Below are positions 38,301 to 50,200 of a DNA stretch of 64,000 nt, in pieces (position 1 is the first letter of the stretch; each line of letters opens with the position of its first letter). Source of the DNA: Orthonyx spaldingii (Eukaryota; Chordata; Aves; Passeriformes; Orthonychidae); assembly GCA_013397795.1 (NCBI GenBank), contig VZTJ01000294.1, positions 312,219-376,218 of the forward strand, read 5' to 3'. A model generated the notes under the pieces. It did not search any database. It saw nothing but the letters and a program-made list of their open reading frames with translations, and had not been told where the DNA came from. The translations under genes were made by a program, and so were the position numbers.

Positions 38301-41300
38301 TAAGAATGTGAGTGGAGAATCTGTCATACCAAAACCCCAGGAAACAAGAACAAGCCTCCCAAACCCAAAACTTTAACAAACACACTTGAGGGCTCTCCCT
38401 CACCACCAGCCCAAGACAGACACCAGTGATGGAAATGTTTGCAAACCAGGCAGAAAACAATGCAGTGTTTCCAAACACTGAGGGCTTTAAAAAAACCAAA
38501 AAGCCCAACATGAACACAACAACTTGGGAAGTTCAGTAACAGACAGCAGGACTTCAATGCTCTTCACAACTGTCAAGACCATCTGAATGTGCTTCATGGA
38601 TGGACACTGCACCACCTCTCCAGACACCCTGCACCAGCATCTGACCACCGGCATCATTCAAGAGTCTGCCTTGCGTCACTCCACCGATCATTTCTGGATA
38701 TCTTCTGTAAATGAAAGTATGAGGTTTTCTGGAAGTATTAGATCAGTAACCAAGGTCTTTCAATGCACTACACTTCCATAAAATATAACATCTTGATACT
38801 TCTTCTCTTCTACTCTAAAAAGGACTAGAAATAAATCCTTACAAACGTCTAGAACCTTCCTACTCCTGTATATTCCATGAACTCTCAAACATATTCCAAA
38901 TATAAGATGTGCAGACCTATTTTTGCCATTTCAGATGCGGAATGGAATTTAGATAGCTATACTAAAAAATATAATGTTACATTAAATATCGATGTGAAGC
39001 ATCAACTAAAAAACTACTAAAAAAAATAAAATCAAGAAGATAAGAGAAGGTTGGCTAGCATACTTGTAAGATTTTCTTAGATACTGAGATCTAAATAATT
39101 GCCTAATGCACTGCTTTCTTTTAAGAGGGAAAACAAATGTCCAGAGAAAGATCAAAATATACAATGAAGTTCATCCAAAAACCCATGATCAAAAGTGGAA
39201 CTAACAATCAGACACCATATGTATAAATACATAAAATATATCTCAGTACAATATATGACCAGGGTGTATTTTATATATACAGAATATCTATACTCTCTAT
39301 ATATTTTATAGTCTCTAAGTATGTATATGTTAAAATTTATATTTTATAAGTATTAACATTTGTATTTATATGCTTTCAACACTGAGAAGGAGCAACCTGC
39401 ATTTTAGAGAAAAATTCTGTGCCAAGTCACATTTGAAATTCAATGGTGCCAGACAGTCAATACCATCTGAGGACAAGCCACCTATGAAAGTTAAATGTAA
39501 AGCAAGGAAAATAAAGTACTTACTTCTCTATGTTTATGGAAGACAGGAAGATACTATTTAAAAATAAAACCAGACACCATGAAGTCACACATATGACTGC
39601 TACACAAGAAGAGCTGCATGTCTTTATAGCTATTGTTTATTCCAGTCTCTGGAAATATCAGTGAAATACCCTAAAATTTACTATTTCCTTAAGTGGCAAG
39701 CAGCGAAAACCCCAAATACTCTATCTACAGTTGTACAGCTGGATTATTTGGGGTTTATGGACAGTAGGAAAAGATAAAGAACACACGGCCAGTCCTGAAA
39801 TATTTCTAATGAGCTTGGCAGTCTCCAGGCCTATGGAACCCCTACGGCTGGGGGTTCTCTACACATGGATAATGCAGTTACAGAAATCACACTATTAATG
39901 AAAACATCCATCAAAAAGATAAAGCAGATATAGCTTTGAGCCTGTACTGGGTGAATCATTTTACTAGTCTAGAGCAGTATCCATCATAAGTAAAAAGCAT
40001 CATTTTAATAGCTCTATTTAAATTGGCCAGATTTCAAAATGCTAACAAAAACATACAATTCAATAAATGTATTAGTAACTACATCAGTGCAGTAGCACAT
40101 TTGAAGGCCAAAAATGATTGTATGATTTTCCAGCAGACATTCAGCATGGAGACAGCACAGAAGAGCTAAGTTCAATTAGAGGAGAATGTCCTCTCACCTG
40201 CTACTTCCTGAAGAAGCCTCATCTTTACCCCTTGAGTAACAGCCCCACACTGGAGGCCAGGCAGATTACTTAACCTTTAGCCTTCTTTCAACCACAGATT
40301 AATTGTACAGCCACACGTAACAAATGTTAAGATTTTACTGCTTTGTAAATGACAGCATTAACTCCCTGAAAGAAATGTGACCTATGGCAACATGGCACAG
40401 CATCGACCTGGCACAGCTGAGCCAGAGCAGCTCATGGTCCTGCCCCATTACTCAGTGTGCTGCCATCACACACAGCTGTGACCTACAGGAGAGAGGCCAA
40501 CCACGCCTGCAAGGGCCAACCTGCCTGGGGTAACAACAGGGCTCCAACAACCACCCAAGAGCCCAAAGGGAGCTGCTGTGACCAGGTTAACCCAAGGTCA
40601 GAGGGTAGGGAAGAACACTTTGATTACATGAGTAAATATTTACCTGCATGACAGTAAATGTGTGCCACAAACCAAGTGAACCGGTGGTATGAAAAAAATG
40701 CTGGTATCAGCCGAAGAGGAGGAAGAGATGTGAATAAAGACTAATGGACTAGATCAAGGTCTATGAGGTCTTTCAAAAAGATGAAGGTGTGGGACTAAAG
40801 GCCAGCAAGGGTAGGTCCTGCTTATAGGAAAGGAGGTTTCCTTCCCCTTCCCTTTAGCCTCCCTTTCTGAGAGAACACAAGTAATGGAGAACTAACAGCA
40901 TATATGATGAACATATTTTCAGCTATAAAGCACTTGACAACTCATTCCCCTTCCAAAATACTGACAGACAGCAAGCTACGACCTCTGTGCTAAGCACAGC
41001 ACTGCAGCCAGCAAGCACCAGAGCTGTGGCACACAAGGCAGATGGGAGCAAGGAGCCACAGCCCAGCTCCCACAGCCCAGCTCCTGAACAAGCACCACAC
41101 ACTTAAAGGACATTTCAAATGACCTGCAGAACTACCTGGTTAATTTTTCTCTAGTTTTCACAGAGCTCAAAAAGTAGATTAACATGCAACTAGGATACAC
41201 GTGAATTTCAGATTTTTAGTTATAAAACAAATTTTACAGTATTACAGGGCAAAATGTTTCAAAACTGAATATAAGCCATCATAAACACTACTGTTGTTTT

Positions 41301-44106
41301 ACCTCTTTTGCTTTGAAGAATATCTTCCATTTTGATTATAAAGAATGGACAGGAACACACACTGTCCAAGCTTTCAAAATCTTTATTACCTCCTTTGATT
41401 TTTTGTTTCCTCTCACAAAACATTAAAGGTTTTAAATTTCAGCCTAAGCACTGACAAAAATGAAGAATTCTGTTCCAACATAATTAATTACACTTAGAAC
41501 TTCCAGGGAAAATTATTTTCCTGCTTTTCTTATAAATCTGTATTTCCAAATGTGCTACAAAATTGTTAAAGAGCATTCTCCATGTAGCAGCAAACTCAGC
41601 ATTATAAGAAACAAAATAGTCTAAGAAAAGTAGGTAGTCCCTTAACCCAAATGGGTACCTATACCACAAACAGTAGCCAATACTGAGTATTTTGCATGCT
41701 GCCCAAGCATTGAAATTACACTGTTGATATGTGACAGGCTACAAAAGCACACCCCTGAATCAAACAGCAACAATAAAATTACTGAGACACACCATATTTT
41801 ATACAAGTCTAATCATTAATAAAATGAAGACATAAAAACAAGAAAAACTTTTGCATCCTTCTCCCCTTTTAGTACCAGGCAGCAATTTTTGTGCTTTATG
41901 TACCATGAGTTTTTCTATTTCTGTTCCACTACTAGCCACAGAACTCACCCTGCCATCAGCACAGAATTCTCCTCCAAAGGAGACTGAAAAGTTACATTGC
42001 AGATCATCATAATAAAAGGGATAATGAAAGAGAAAAAGATGCCTAAATACTGAGATATGGGCAGGAAGAAATGTTTGTTCTTTTCTAATAATGGCTACTG
42101 CTCAGACCCCTGCTGTCTTTTAACTCCAAATTCACTCCAGTCATTTCCACAGACTGGACAGGAAGAGGGCACGAATCCAGGGTGTCTACTCAGAGCTGTG
42201 CCCTCAAAGATCGGATGACTGCTCCATAAGCTATTGAAGAACTTTCTCCATCAAACCAGCAAACCATCTGAGCTAAACAATCACAACCAGAGTCACCTTC
42301 CAGAAGTCTTGGCTTGCCAAGGAAATGAATACTTCCTGATGAATCTCTGCATGGAGATGTGGACACTGGTGGTGTCAATGATCAGATTCATCAGCTGGTC
42401 TCCTTTGTGAACAGCAAGGGTGACAGGGAACAGCACTACCATACCCAGGCTCATTCCCCTGGATGTCAGGATTTAGTCCTCCTTACACTTAACCTAGTCA
42501 ATGTGGGCTGCCTTTGTTCTCCTGCAAGCACAGTGTGTTACTGTCTGACACAGGAAAAACCACTCCACAGGCTTAGGATATTATTTCTTGTCAGAGCAGC
42601 AGCCTCACATAAATGAGGTCTTTCAAAAAGATGGAGATTTGGGACTAAGGCCAGCAAGAAGAAATGGTAGATAACAACCTTCAGCTGCAGCATCAAGAAC
42701 ACAGGCATGTGCTACAGTACACAGCTACACACAATAGGATGAGCTGGTCTGTTCCCCATTAGGGTCTAAGCAAAAAGAGATGACACAAAAGAGCACGGAA
42801 TTTAAGATCAAGCCAAGTCTCCACGAACTAATAATGAGGCCGAGACAAAGGAGGCAGTGCCAAGTCTCATCAGAGACTCTTCTGAATGCACCTATCCCTC
42901 CTCTCCTGACAGAAGTCTCTTTTAGAGAAAGAAGAAAAGCAGCAGCAAATGAAAATCCTTCCGGCCTTCACACAAGCCTGCGTAACAGACCGTAACATTT
43001 GGAACATTCTCTCCAGTTGGAGAGAAAAAGCATGAAAGGAAAGTACTGTGGTACACTGCAAGACACCTGGAACATACCACATGCTGGCAATGGGGTAGAA
43101 GATGCTACTTACTAAAGAGTATCAGAACTATGATGGCAATTTAATTAAGACCCAGATTCTTCTGCACTTAGAAGTAATACTACCAAATCTAGGTGAAACT
43201 GAAGGTAGAGGAGCTGGCCACACTGTGCTTAAAAATACAGGTGAACATGACAAGATAGTGACTAACTCCTATATGGGACTCTGTGGACGCCAAGAATGGC
43301 ACATAATAGTTACATAATGCTGGGAGAGGCTCCAAGGAAGGTGCTCATCTAAACAGCAAATACCTCTGCCACACAACTCACTAGGTGGGATGCAGCTGCA
43401 CACAGGCTGAACTTTGAGGTCAGTTCCTGTAAAGCTATAAAATCAAGAGTGCCAGTTGAGAAGTAAATGACTGTGGACAGGTACAGATCCTGAAGTAGCA
43501 GGACATCCTTCTAAAGGAAACTGCACTAGCACAAGAACTTTTCACATCTTACTGTGGGCTGAAGAAGAGACAGGAAAGCCAAAATATATCCTCTACTGAT
43601 AGCCATGGAGACACAAATTCTCAGCTTCAGTAAGAGACACTCTGCTCTGCAAAGATTTGCATGGACAAGCAGAGACAGAACTACTTGTGCAGTAGTAAAG
43701 GCACTGTGGTGGTCACAAGCACCAGAACACTGTACAGCTGTGAGCTGCTTATTAAAAGAATGCAATGTCCTACAGTTCCAAATCAAATCATTTGAAATAT
43801 TATTATCAGCTGCCAGTGACGTAAGCCAACCAACCAACAGGACATGCACCTGTTCAAAGGTACATAACTTACCTTTTATCAGAGTATAAACCCCCCAAAT
43901 AATTCCTATTTTATTCCGTTTCAACAGCTGTAAATTCCCCCTTTCCCCCCACGTTCAAATACAGTTTAGTAACTGCGATGTCACAACTGTACCTTTTCTG
44001 CCTTTTTGTCAGAGATGTCTTGTTTTTCTAGAACTGCCATGCTCTCCTTCAAGTTTTTCACTATGTCTGCAGGAGACTTGTGGGACTTGCCAAAGGGGAA
44101 TGGCAT
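26167..44106 (-). CDS. CAB39: CAB39 (calcium-binding protein 39, MO25alpha), complete coding region in eight exons
   Basis: Seen: eight minus-strand exons (43993-44106, 36410-36574, 32461-32579, 29948-30116, 29169-29228, 28196-28261, 27181-27324, 26167-26355) join in frame to 341 codons plus TAA. All seven introns between coding exons are GT-AG. The length equals human MO25alpha from memory, with near-identical residues throughout. Known: MO25 is a cytosolic curved helical-repeat (ARM-like) scaffold. It binds the C-terminal WEF motif of the pseudokinase STRAD and locks the LKB1 (STK11) heterotrimer active, upstream of AMPK. It also activates STE20 kinases such as SPAK/OSR1. Residues known to matter for these contacts are intact here: F178, Y223, R227, R240, F243 and M260. 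Start: the ATG begins [10 protein letters not shown] and an in-frame TGA lies 13 codons upstream in the same exon. The paralogue CAB39L is less likely because ITM2C follows immediately. Confidence 0.98.
26356..27180 (-). other. CAB39 intron 7
   Basis: Donor GTATGT at 27180, acceptor TGCAG at 26356. Contains A- and T-runs around 26409-26423 and 26531-26542. Otherwise unremarkable, with no repeat recognised. Confidence 0.95.
27181..27324 (-). CDS. CAB39: CAB39 coding exon (residues 232-279)
   Basis: 48 codons in phase 0, from [11 protein letters not shown] to FEAFHVFK, between a TTTAG acceptor and a GTATGT donor. It holds R240 and F243 (LKB1-contact surface in human MO25alpha) and M260 (STRAD WEF pocket), all conserved. 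Confidence 0.98.
27325..28195 (-). other. CAB39 intron 6
   Basis: Donor GTAAGG at 28195, acceptor TTTAG at 27325. AT-rich, with short A-runs near 27680-27700 and 27930-27945. No transposon recognised. Confidence 0.95.
28196..28261 (-). CDS. CAB39: CAB39 coding exon (residues 210-231)
   Basis: 22 codons in phase 0, from FFSEYEK to TKRQSLK, between a TTTAG acceptor and a GTAAGG donor. It includes Y223 and R227, which line the STRAD-binding pocket in the human protein. Confidence 0.98.
28528..28679 (+). mobile_element. CR1 LINE 3' tail, plus strand (antisense to CAB39)
   Basis: The sequence follows the CR1 3' end order: a GTTGCTCAGAGCAGCTGTGG block, then ATGCCCCATCCCTGGAAGTG, AAGGCCAGGCTGGATGG, and a GGCAGGGGTTGGAAGG block. 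The terminus is degraded near 28679, where the usual CATTCTATGA has become a GTGCTGTGAC-like end. Severely 5'-truncated. The minisatellite starts about 16 bases past this end. Confidence 0.9.
28696..28971. repeat. minisatellite, six units of 46 bp
   Basis: Six head-to-tail units of exactly 46 bases start at 28696, 28742, 28788, 28834, 28880 and 28926. Each begins CACTGCTCC, has a TTCCCAGGGACACCCTGG-like core and ends AAGCAG (ATAGCAG in the last). Units differ by a few substitutions and show no length change. Because 46 is not a multiple of three and the unit lacks stops in several frames, long spurious open frames cross the array on both strands. They should not be called genes. On the CAB39 sense strand each unit contains CTGCTTTCCAGGG (the last unit varies), which resembles a 3' splice site. 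Confidence 0.97.
29169..29228 (-). CDS. CAB39: CAB39 coding exon (residues 190-209)
   Basis: A 20-codon exon in phase 0, from DLLTRHKLL to EQHYDR, between a TACAG acceptor and a GTGAGC donor. It is the shortest coding exon of the gene. Confidence 0.98.
29229..29947 (-). other. CAB39 intron 4
   Basis: Donor GTAATT at 29947, acceptor TACAG at 29229. No repeat recognised. The donor has a weak +5/+6 match (TT) compared with the other introns. Confidence 0.95.
29948..30116 (-). CDS. CAB39: CAB39 coding exon (residues 133 split to 189)
   Basis: 169 bases: the first base completes the Gly133 codon, then 56 codons run from [10 protein letters not shown] to [13 protein letters not shown] acceptor, GTAATT donor. 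It contains the highly conserved [15 protein letters not shown] helix region and F178. Confidence 0.98.
30117..32460 (-). other. CAB39 intron 3
   Basis: Donor GTATGT at 32460, acceptor AATAG at 30117. About 2.3 kb of AT-rich, apparently unique sequence with no transposon or coding exon recognised. Confidence 0.95.
32461..32579 (-). CDS. CAB39: CAB39 coding exon (residues 94-132 plus two bases of 133)
   Basis: 119 bases starting [16 protein letters not shown] and ending NILFMLLK plus GG, between a GACAG acceptor and a GTATGT donor. It has no in-frame ATG until near its end, so simple start-to-stop scanning misses it. I located it from the protein gap between the neighbouring exons. Confidence 0.98.
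32580..36409 (-). other. CAB39 intron 2
   Basis: Donor GTAAGA at 36409, acceptor GACAG at 32580. A short (AAAT)n stretch lies at about 33058-33075. A plus-strand frame open for 216 codons at 34009-34659 starts at a GTG, resembles no family I know and is antisense to the intron, so I do not call it a gene. No transposon recognised. Confidence 0.95.
36410..36574 (-). CDS. CAB39: CAB39 coding exon (residues 39-93)
   Basis: 55 codons in phase 0, from [12 protein letters not shown] to DLQLIDFE, between a CTTTAG acceptor and a GTAAGA donor. It includes the [20 protein letters not shown] segment typical of MO25 proteins. Confidence 0.98.
39220..39370. repeat. low-complexity AT-rich block
   Basis: Almost only A and T, with many TATATA and TTTATA words on both strands. 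It reads as decayed AT microsatellite sequence. It could form hairpins locally, but no regular repeat unit remains. Confidence 0.6.
40763..40809 (+). repeat. direct repeat copy 1 (pairs with 42613-42658)
   Basis: This 47-base stretch begins ATGAGGTCTTTCAAAAAGAT and ends GGCCAGCAAG. It recurs about 1.85 kb away with three substitutions and one indel. Flanking bases differ, so the shared unit is short and sharply bounded. Confidence 0.85.
42613..42658 (+). repeat. direct repeat copy 2 (pairs with 40763-40809)
   Basis: 46 bases matching copy 1, with the same 20-base start and the same GGCCAGCAAG end. The element class is not known to me. It could be two pieces of one old repeat or a local duplication. 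Confidence 0.85.
43993..44106 (-). CDS. CAB39: CAB39 first coding exon (residues 1-38)
   Basis: The ATG at 44106-44104 opens [18 protein letters not shown] and the exon ends ISDKKAEK before donor GTACAG. The context around the ATG has A at -3. The same exon extends upstream as 5'UTR to an acceptor at 44150-44151. An in-frame TGA at 44148-44146 rules out a longer N-terminus within this exon. Confidence 0.98.
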
Positions 44107-44149
44107 GATTGCAAACCACGAAGTCTTCCTTCTATGGCTCCTGCTTCAC
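44107..44149 (-). other. CAB39: CAB39 5'UTR portion of the first coding exon
   Basis: Forty-three bases separate a TTCCAG acceptor (AG at 44151-44150) from the ATG, preceded by a short pyrimidine stretch. This implies at least one non-coding upstream exon, which matches mammalian CAB39 architecture. No alternative ATG lies within these bases. Confidence 0.8.
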
Positions 44150-47096
44150 CTGGAAAAGAAGGAGAAAGAAAGTACATCAAAAATAGAAACTTGAGCTCTG
44201 CATAACAACACACACAAAGATCAAGAGACAGTAGCAAAGGTATTCATACATGGAATAATGATCCTCGACAGGTGAACTAGAGCTTGCTGTGACAAATTCT
44301 TGTATTTCTAATTCTTTTAAAACACAAAACACAGAACCTAAGAACTCACATTAAGATCATCATCTTATGCTTCAGGAGCAAATTAAAGAGTACATTAATT
44401 ATATCCAAAGCCACATGCTGCACATATGCCACATAGGGGCAAGACTTACAAGGATCAATTATTCCAATTAATGCTGTCAACAAAACGCCTTCTTACAGGA
44501 GATGTTTGACACACAGGTCCTCGTGTCTCAGGGGCTCTGCAATGACTGTCCAGGTACAGGCTTTAACCCAGATTCATTCCACAACAAATGCAAAGCAGAC
44601 CCCAACGTCTGCACTTTAGTGCAGGACCTCCAAACACGCTGCAGGTGAGGCTACAGACAGCAGTCTATTCCTGTCAAAACATGTGGCATGTCCTGGCATT
44701 TTCCTATCAGCAGTAATACTGAAATACAGTCTCACTCTCACGCATTTTATGGGAAATAAAATTTGTCACCTACCAGGGATATATACAGCACTTGAAAACA
44801 TTAAACCCAACACCTGATGTGTATCTTTCTCAAAAAGATAAAACATGTCTTACAGGAGAAATTTTCCTTCCCTAAAAACATTTGGCTCTTGAATCCAAAT
44901 ACATTTATTCTTCTTTATATTTACATGTATTTACTTTTACACACACACACATATATACTCTCTTCTGTGTACAAAACAGAAAAGTACTACAGGAATAAAT
45001 GAATGTACTGAAGCTTTTGTTACTAAACACATACACCCACATTTAAACAATAATAAAACCTTCTTACAAGTGAGTTCCACAAAGCATACTTCTACAACTC
45101 TAATCTAGACAGAAAAGAACAGGAAATCCTCCATTAAAAATGCTGACAGTGCTACTTCTGCTAGACACAAAAGACAGCTGAAGCTTGCAGAGCAGAGCCT
45201 GCATTGTCATTCCAAAGAAGGGGGTATTACCCTGAAAGCTGAATTTCTATCTCCCTGAAATGTCTGTGTAGTTAGTAACAAGTCAACTATAACCAGTACA
45301 TGTTAAAGTTTCTTATCTGACACGATGCACTTTGCTCTTTAATTAAAATACCAGCTCATCCACCATGAACTCCAAAACGTTACTCCTGATCTTATTCAAT
45401 CCAGTTTTGATCAGGGATTAAAAATACCAATGTAATGCTATTTTTGAGTTATTTTTATTTTTAAAACAAATAGGTTTGGCTGGCCCAAGGGCAACAATTT
45501 GAAGGGTAAGACAGAAGAACTTGTATCTTTAGCCAAGTAAATTTCCATAAATAGAGATTTCAGGTAAGCAGTTACAGAGATCATACATTCACTGTTCAAT
45601 GCTTGCAACTGACTTAACCCAGCTGATAAAAAGCGTAAGGTAGGTAGTTTTTCATTAGATTGCTTTCAGATAAAAGTATCAGCAGGAAGGTTGAAACAAG
45701 ACCTTCCACCAGACACTTCCATTCTTTAACAGATCACAAGGACTTTCTGTTGCATTTCTTTTGTAGTATGTGTCATTATAGTAATCTCTCATTCACAATC
45801 TGCACAAAGAAGGGGCTGTAACACTGAAATTATAAATGCAGGAGATAAAAAGAGATCAAAAAAGTGCCTACAGGTCATTCCCTAGACAACAGATTTTTAT
45901 GCCTCAAACTTTATCACATCCAGTGCAACCGAAAACTACAACTAAGAAAAGCACCACTACTTACTGTTATTTAGTGAAAATATAACAGCATTTAAAACAA
46001 TATTTAAGGAAAATTATGGTATTTTCACTCAGGACTTTTTTCCTAGAAAGAGACAGTGTGAAAACAAGCACAATTTCCTCACATCATAGATTACATACTT
46101 CGAGCATCACAGCAACATTTTAAATGTTCTCTTTATCTCTCCCTTTGATTATTACTTTTGCCAAATTAAGATGAGCCCTGAAAACAAATCTGGATTCTTT
46201 CATGTTTGCATATCATCACTGATAATAATAGTATTTAACAGTTACTCTGCATATTCATTCCGGAAGATGGCTATACCCATGTAACAGAGAAGGACTGGCT
46301 CAAGAAATTGCCACTCTTAATTCCTTGGATTGCGCATTAAAACAGAAGCAAATCCACTAGGAATCAAAACAGCTGAGAGGACAAAAACATATGGAACCAC
46401 AAAATCTGGGATGACAGCAACATACAAAGAAAATAAATCAAACCAAAGAAAACATTGCTGGATCAGAACTATGCTATTTCTACAGTCTAAAAGACTACGT
46501 GGACAACACATAACCTATGGAAATAGAGAATAATGATAAACAACTGTCCTCACATGTGCCCAATGTCTAGGTTTGCAAAACCTGATTTGCCTCTAGATAG
46601 TGCTCAATTTTTTGTTTAAATTAACAATAGTCTATAGCTTTGATTTATTTATGAGACCTTCCAGGTTCTGCATAAATCAGATATACATACATGCATACTC
46701 AAGTCACACATGAGCTTCACTGTATGTACTAGCATATCTAGTAGAAAATAATCAATTAATAACAGCTCACAAAGCATACATTTACACGAAACATTTTCTC
46801 CCAGTTCAGGCAAATTCCTGTATGAATCTCTCGTAAGCAATTTAGAAAAATCAGGAACGACTGTCAGCACCACTAAGAAGGAAATCTAAATCCTTGATTA
46901 CTGAAGGTGACATTTTGCTTCAAGGTATTTCTTTTATTATATAAAATGGAATAAATACGCTGTTTATGCCACTTCAGTTTTATTACTGGAAGGAATGCAG
47001 TGGCACTGCTGGGAACATCATCTGGGGCCTCAAGACTGAAGATCCTACAAACCCTGAAGCAAAATGCTGTTACTGAAAAACCTGTGCCACATCCTG

Positions 47097-47216
47097 CAAA
47101 AAAAAAAAAAAAANNNNNNNNNNNNNNNNNNNNNNNNNNNNNNNNNNNNNNNNNNNNNNCCCTTCCCCAAACCCGAAAAAAAAAAAAAAAAAGAAAAAAA
47201 AAAAGAAAAAAAAAAG
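47097..47216 (+). repeat. A-rich homopolymer tract flanking a gap
   Basis: A run of A before the gap and several long A-runs separated by single G residues after it. Such sequence commonly breaks assemblies and gives artefactual lysine-rich frames in translation. Confidence 0.9.
47114..47159. other. assembly gap (46 N)
   Basis: Forty-six Ns inside the A-rich tract of the CAB39 5'UTR intron. The missing sequence is probably low-complexity. Confidence 0.99.
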
Positions 47217-50200
47217 CAGGAGCAGTTCTTTGTCTCTCAAAGCTGTACTTCATGCAGGAGAACATAGACAGGCTGTTCCTTTTTCAGCCCAGCAAAACTA
47301 CCCCCAGCAGCACTCTGTGCACAATAGACAATGACAACATCTGTGTGGGATCGGAAAGAGCTGCCACCACACACATCTGCAACACAAGAAAAAAAGGGAA
47401 CAATATCAAATGACATTTTCTGTAAATAAGAACAGCCCTTACATCATGTCAAATGGTAACTGATTCACAATACTAGCACCTGGTTGCCTTGCAAATTTAG
47501 GATAAAACGCTGATTGTGGCTAAACAAAGGATCATAGGATTCCTGAAGAGTTAAATTGCAACAAGTACATGGACAGCTCTGTGCTCTGTTGGGCTGCTTT
47601 GCTTTATCTTCCCAGAAACCTCACTTCCATCCATTTGTTAAAAGAGATCATGGACAATATTATACAAACCTCAGGCTTTCTCAGGCATGAATTTTACTTC
47701 ACCAATATTCAAGCATGCCAAAGGTAACAAAATTTCAGGTTCTCAAAGCACTGGGGTCACAGCCACAATTAGAAATCTGAAGTGATGCTATCAATCCCAG
47801 AGGACCATCAAACAACAAAATGGCACACGGCCAAACATCCAGAGATTTAAGTTCCACTGACACACTCAGGCACACTGGGACATTTGGGCTTTTGTGATAA
47901 CCAGAGATAGTAGCCCCACTGTTTCAGATAGTATATAACTTCCAGCTCTGTCAATGCACCATGCATCCATGCAGTTTGCTTTATCTATAAGGCTTTGTAT
48001 TTCTTTATTCACTGCATTGACCACACAATCAATTAATGTCCAATTTAAATCTAATGCATTCCATATATAAGATTTTAAAGTGTCTGTTGAGTTTTAAAAA
48101 AACAGCATTTCTCTGTGAGGACAATACTCCTGCAGAAAAAAAAAATGCCACAAGAACAAATACAGAAGCATGATAAACAAATTCCTTTCCTTTAATTAAT
48201 TTTAATTCTTTAAAGAATAGATACACTAGCCTGGACTATGGTCTCTCATGTAGCTGAGCTTTTTTTAAATGAAGGATCAGAAAATATGCTACCTCTATAA
48301 CAGAAGAGCATGCTACAGTTTAAAACGTGATTACTTTATAGAAGGAGTGGTTTTTTCTGTTGTAGGAAGTACGTTGTTGTTACTGTGACATGCCTGCATT
48401 ACTATTTCCAGAACAATATTGGTACAAGAAATAGTACAATTATACTCCTGCCTGCACTGATGTGTAGAGTTATTCCACAGACAAATGAATTAGAGGCACC
48501 AAAATCCCACCAACACAGACTTTTAAAGAGAAGAAGGTAAAGGAATTAAATTGAATGGAAAGGCATACTAGCAGCATAAGCAATGACAGAAAGGCAGACT
48601 CAAGCCTTTCTACTTTAGATATACCATGAATTTACCACAACATAAGGTTTTAACTTACTTTTATCTCAAAAGAAGTATAATCCACAAATAAAGTATCATT
48701 TAAGTATTCACACATATTTCAGCTCCTGGAGAGCAAACCACCACCTATCCCCATGCAAAATGCTACTTAATTAATGTACAAAAACCCCTACATTCCCAAT
48801 TCTGTGAAACAAACAAGTGTAATAAACTCAATCCTTATTCTATTATGGCCCTCACCATTTAATTGCACTATATTAAGTCCTCAGCTGCATCTTGCTGCCT
48901 TTACACACCAAGAGTTTAAGGTGATTGCTTTTGCAAGCTCCTAATGAGGAAAAGAGGAGGAAAAAACCCTTCAGCTATTTCCTGGATACAACTGCACGCA
49001 TTAAAATAATCCAAGCCTAGTGAGAAAGCCCATGAAACATCCATTTAATGCGCACATAAGAAAACTGCTGCAGATCAAACAAAACCAACATAATTTTAGT
49101 AAGGCCAAATAATTACCAGTAAGGTTCCCCACAGCAGATGAGCCAACTCCGGAGCTGGCCACTGCTGATGGGGAGGTCCCATTTCCCCTCTGCTGCCAGC
49201 ACTACATTCCTTCCCCATTTTCTGCCAGGGCCAGCTGACCTATCCACCAGCTGAGCCACTCACTAAGCTACCAGAAAACTGACACGTAAAAGGAAAACAA
49301 ACAATGAGTAGTGTAGGGAATGTAGAAAAATCATCCCTTTGCGCAACAAGTATTTGTCAATCTGCTCCCTCATCTCCTGATCTCGCCATAAGAGCATTTC
49401 ATGCAAAGCTGGAGCCAAATCAAAGAGGGGCAAGGTCACTTTCCATCAGTTATTTTGAGAAGCCTGGTATCTGTCCGAGTGCCCAGTGTGCTGACTGAAC
49501 CAACCAAAACGGCAGAAGACAAAGCCAACAAAAATGAGAGAAAATAAACAAAAATAAAAATTCAGAAAGGTTCTTAAGACAAACCAGTACAAGGCACCCT
49601 GAGCTGTGAGCCAGACCCAGTCCAAGGAAGGGAGGAGGAGAGGGCTGAGGCAGTCAGGAGGAATGGGCACACCACCTTCTGCTCCTCCAGGTAGAGGGAA
49701 GGTGCCAACCTCTATCCTGAAATCATATCATGTGACAATTACCTTCCACAGAGCTAATAACACATAGGAGAATGGCTTAAGCAAATACACTTAAATAAAC
49801 TAATGAGTCTACAAAGGCATAATACCTAGTTTCACAATAAACAGTTGGGCCTACACTGTATGGGGATCTTTAATTGATAATTTATCAGTACTACTGACAA
49901 AATATGCTGCATCTTGTTAGAAAGAGGCATGTTGTTATTAAAGAAATATAACACAGCGAGCTCATGTTTGCCTTGATAGACCGGATTTCCCTCAGAACCA
50001 CTCTTCTGCTGTATGCTTCTTGGATTAACAGGGACCATTAAACCAGTATTGAAAACAATAACATCAATCAGTTTTCTTCAGGTGTAATTGCTACGAGCGG
50101 CTGTTAGCTCAGCTAGAATTCACCACTGTGAAGTCTGGTTGGAATGATAAAACCAGAAACACATCGAGAAATTATGCATTTTTAAAGGCACTGTCTCATT

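Larger units (their letters stand above)
36575..43992 (-). other. CAB39 intron between the first two coding exons
   Basis: Donor GTACAG at 43992, acceptor CTTTAG at 36575. 7.4 kb, holding a G10-like run near 36669, an AT-rich block at about 39220-39370, a small duplicated CACAGCCCAGCTCC at 41056-41084, and a diverged 46-47 bp direct repeat pair (40763-40809 and 42613-42658). No coding exon or classified transposon recognised. Confidence 0.93.

Noticed and set aside
47000..47413. Lysine-rich 137-codon frame
   Set aside because: It is produced by A-homopolymers around an assembly gap and passes through Ns.
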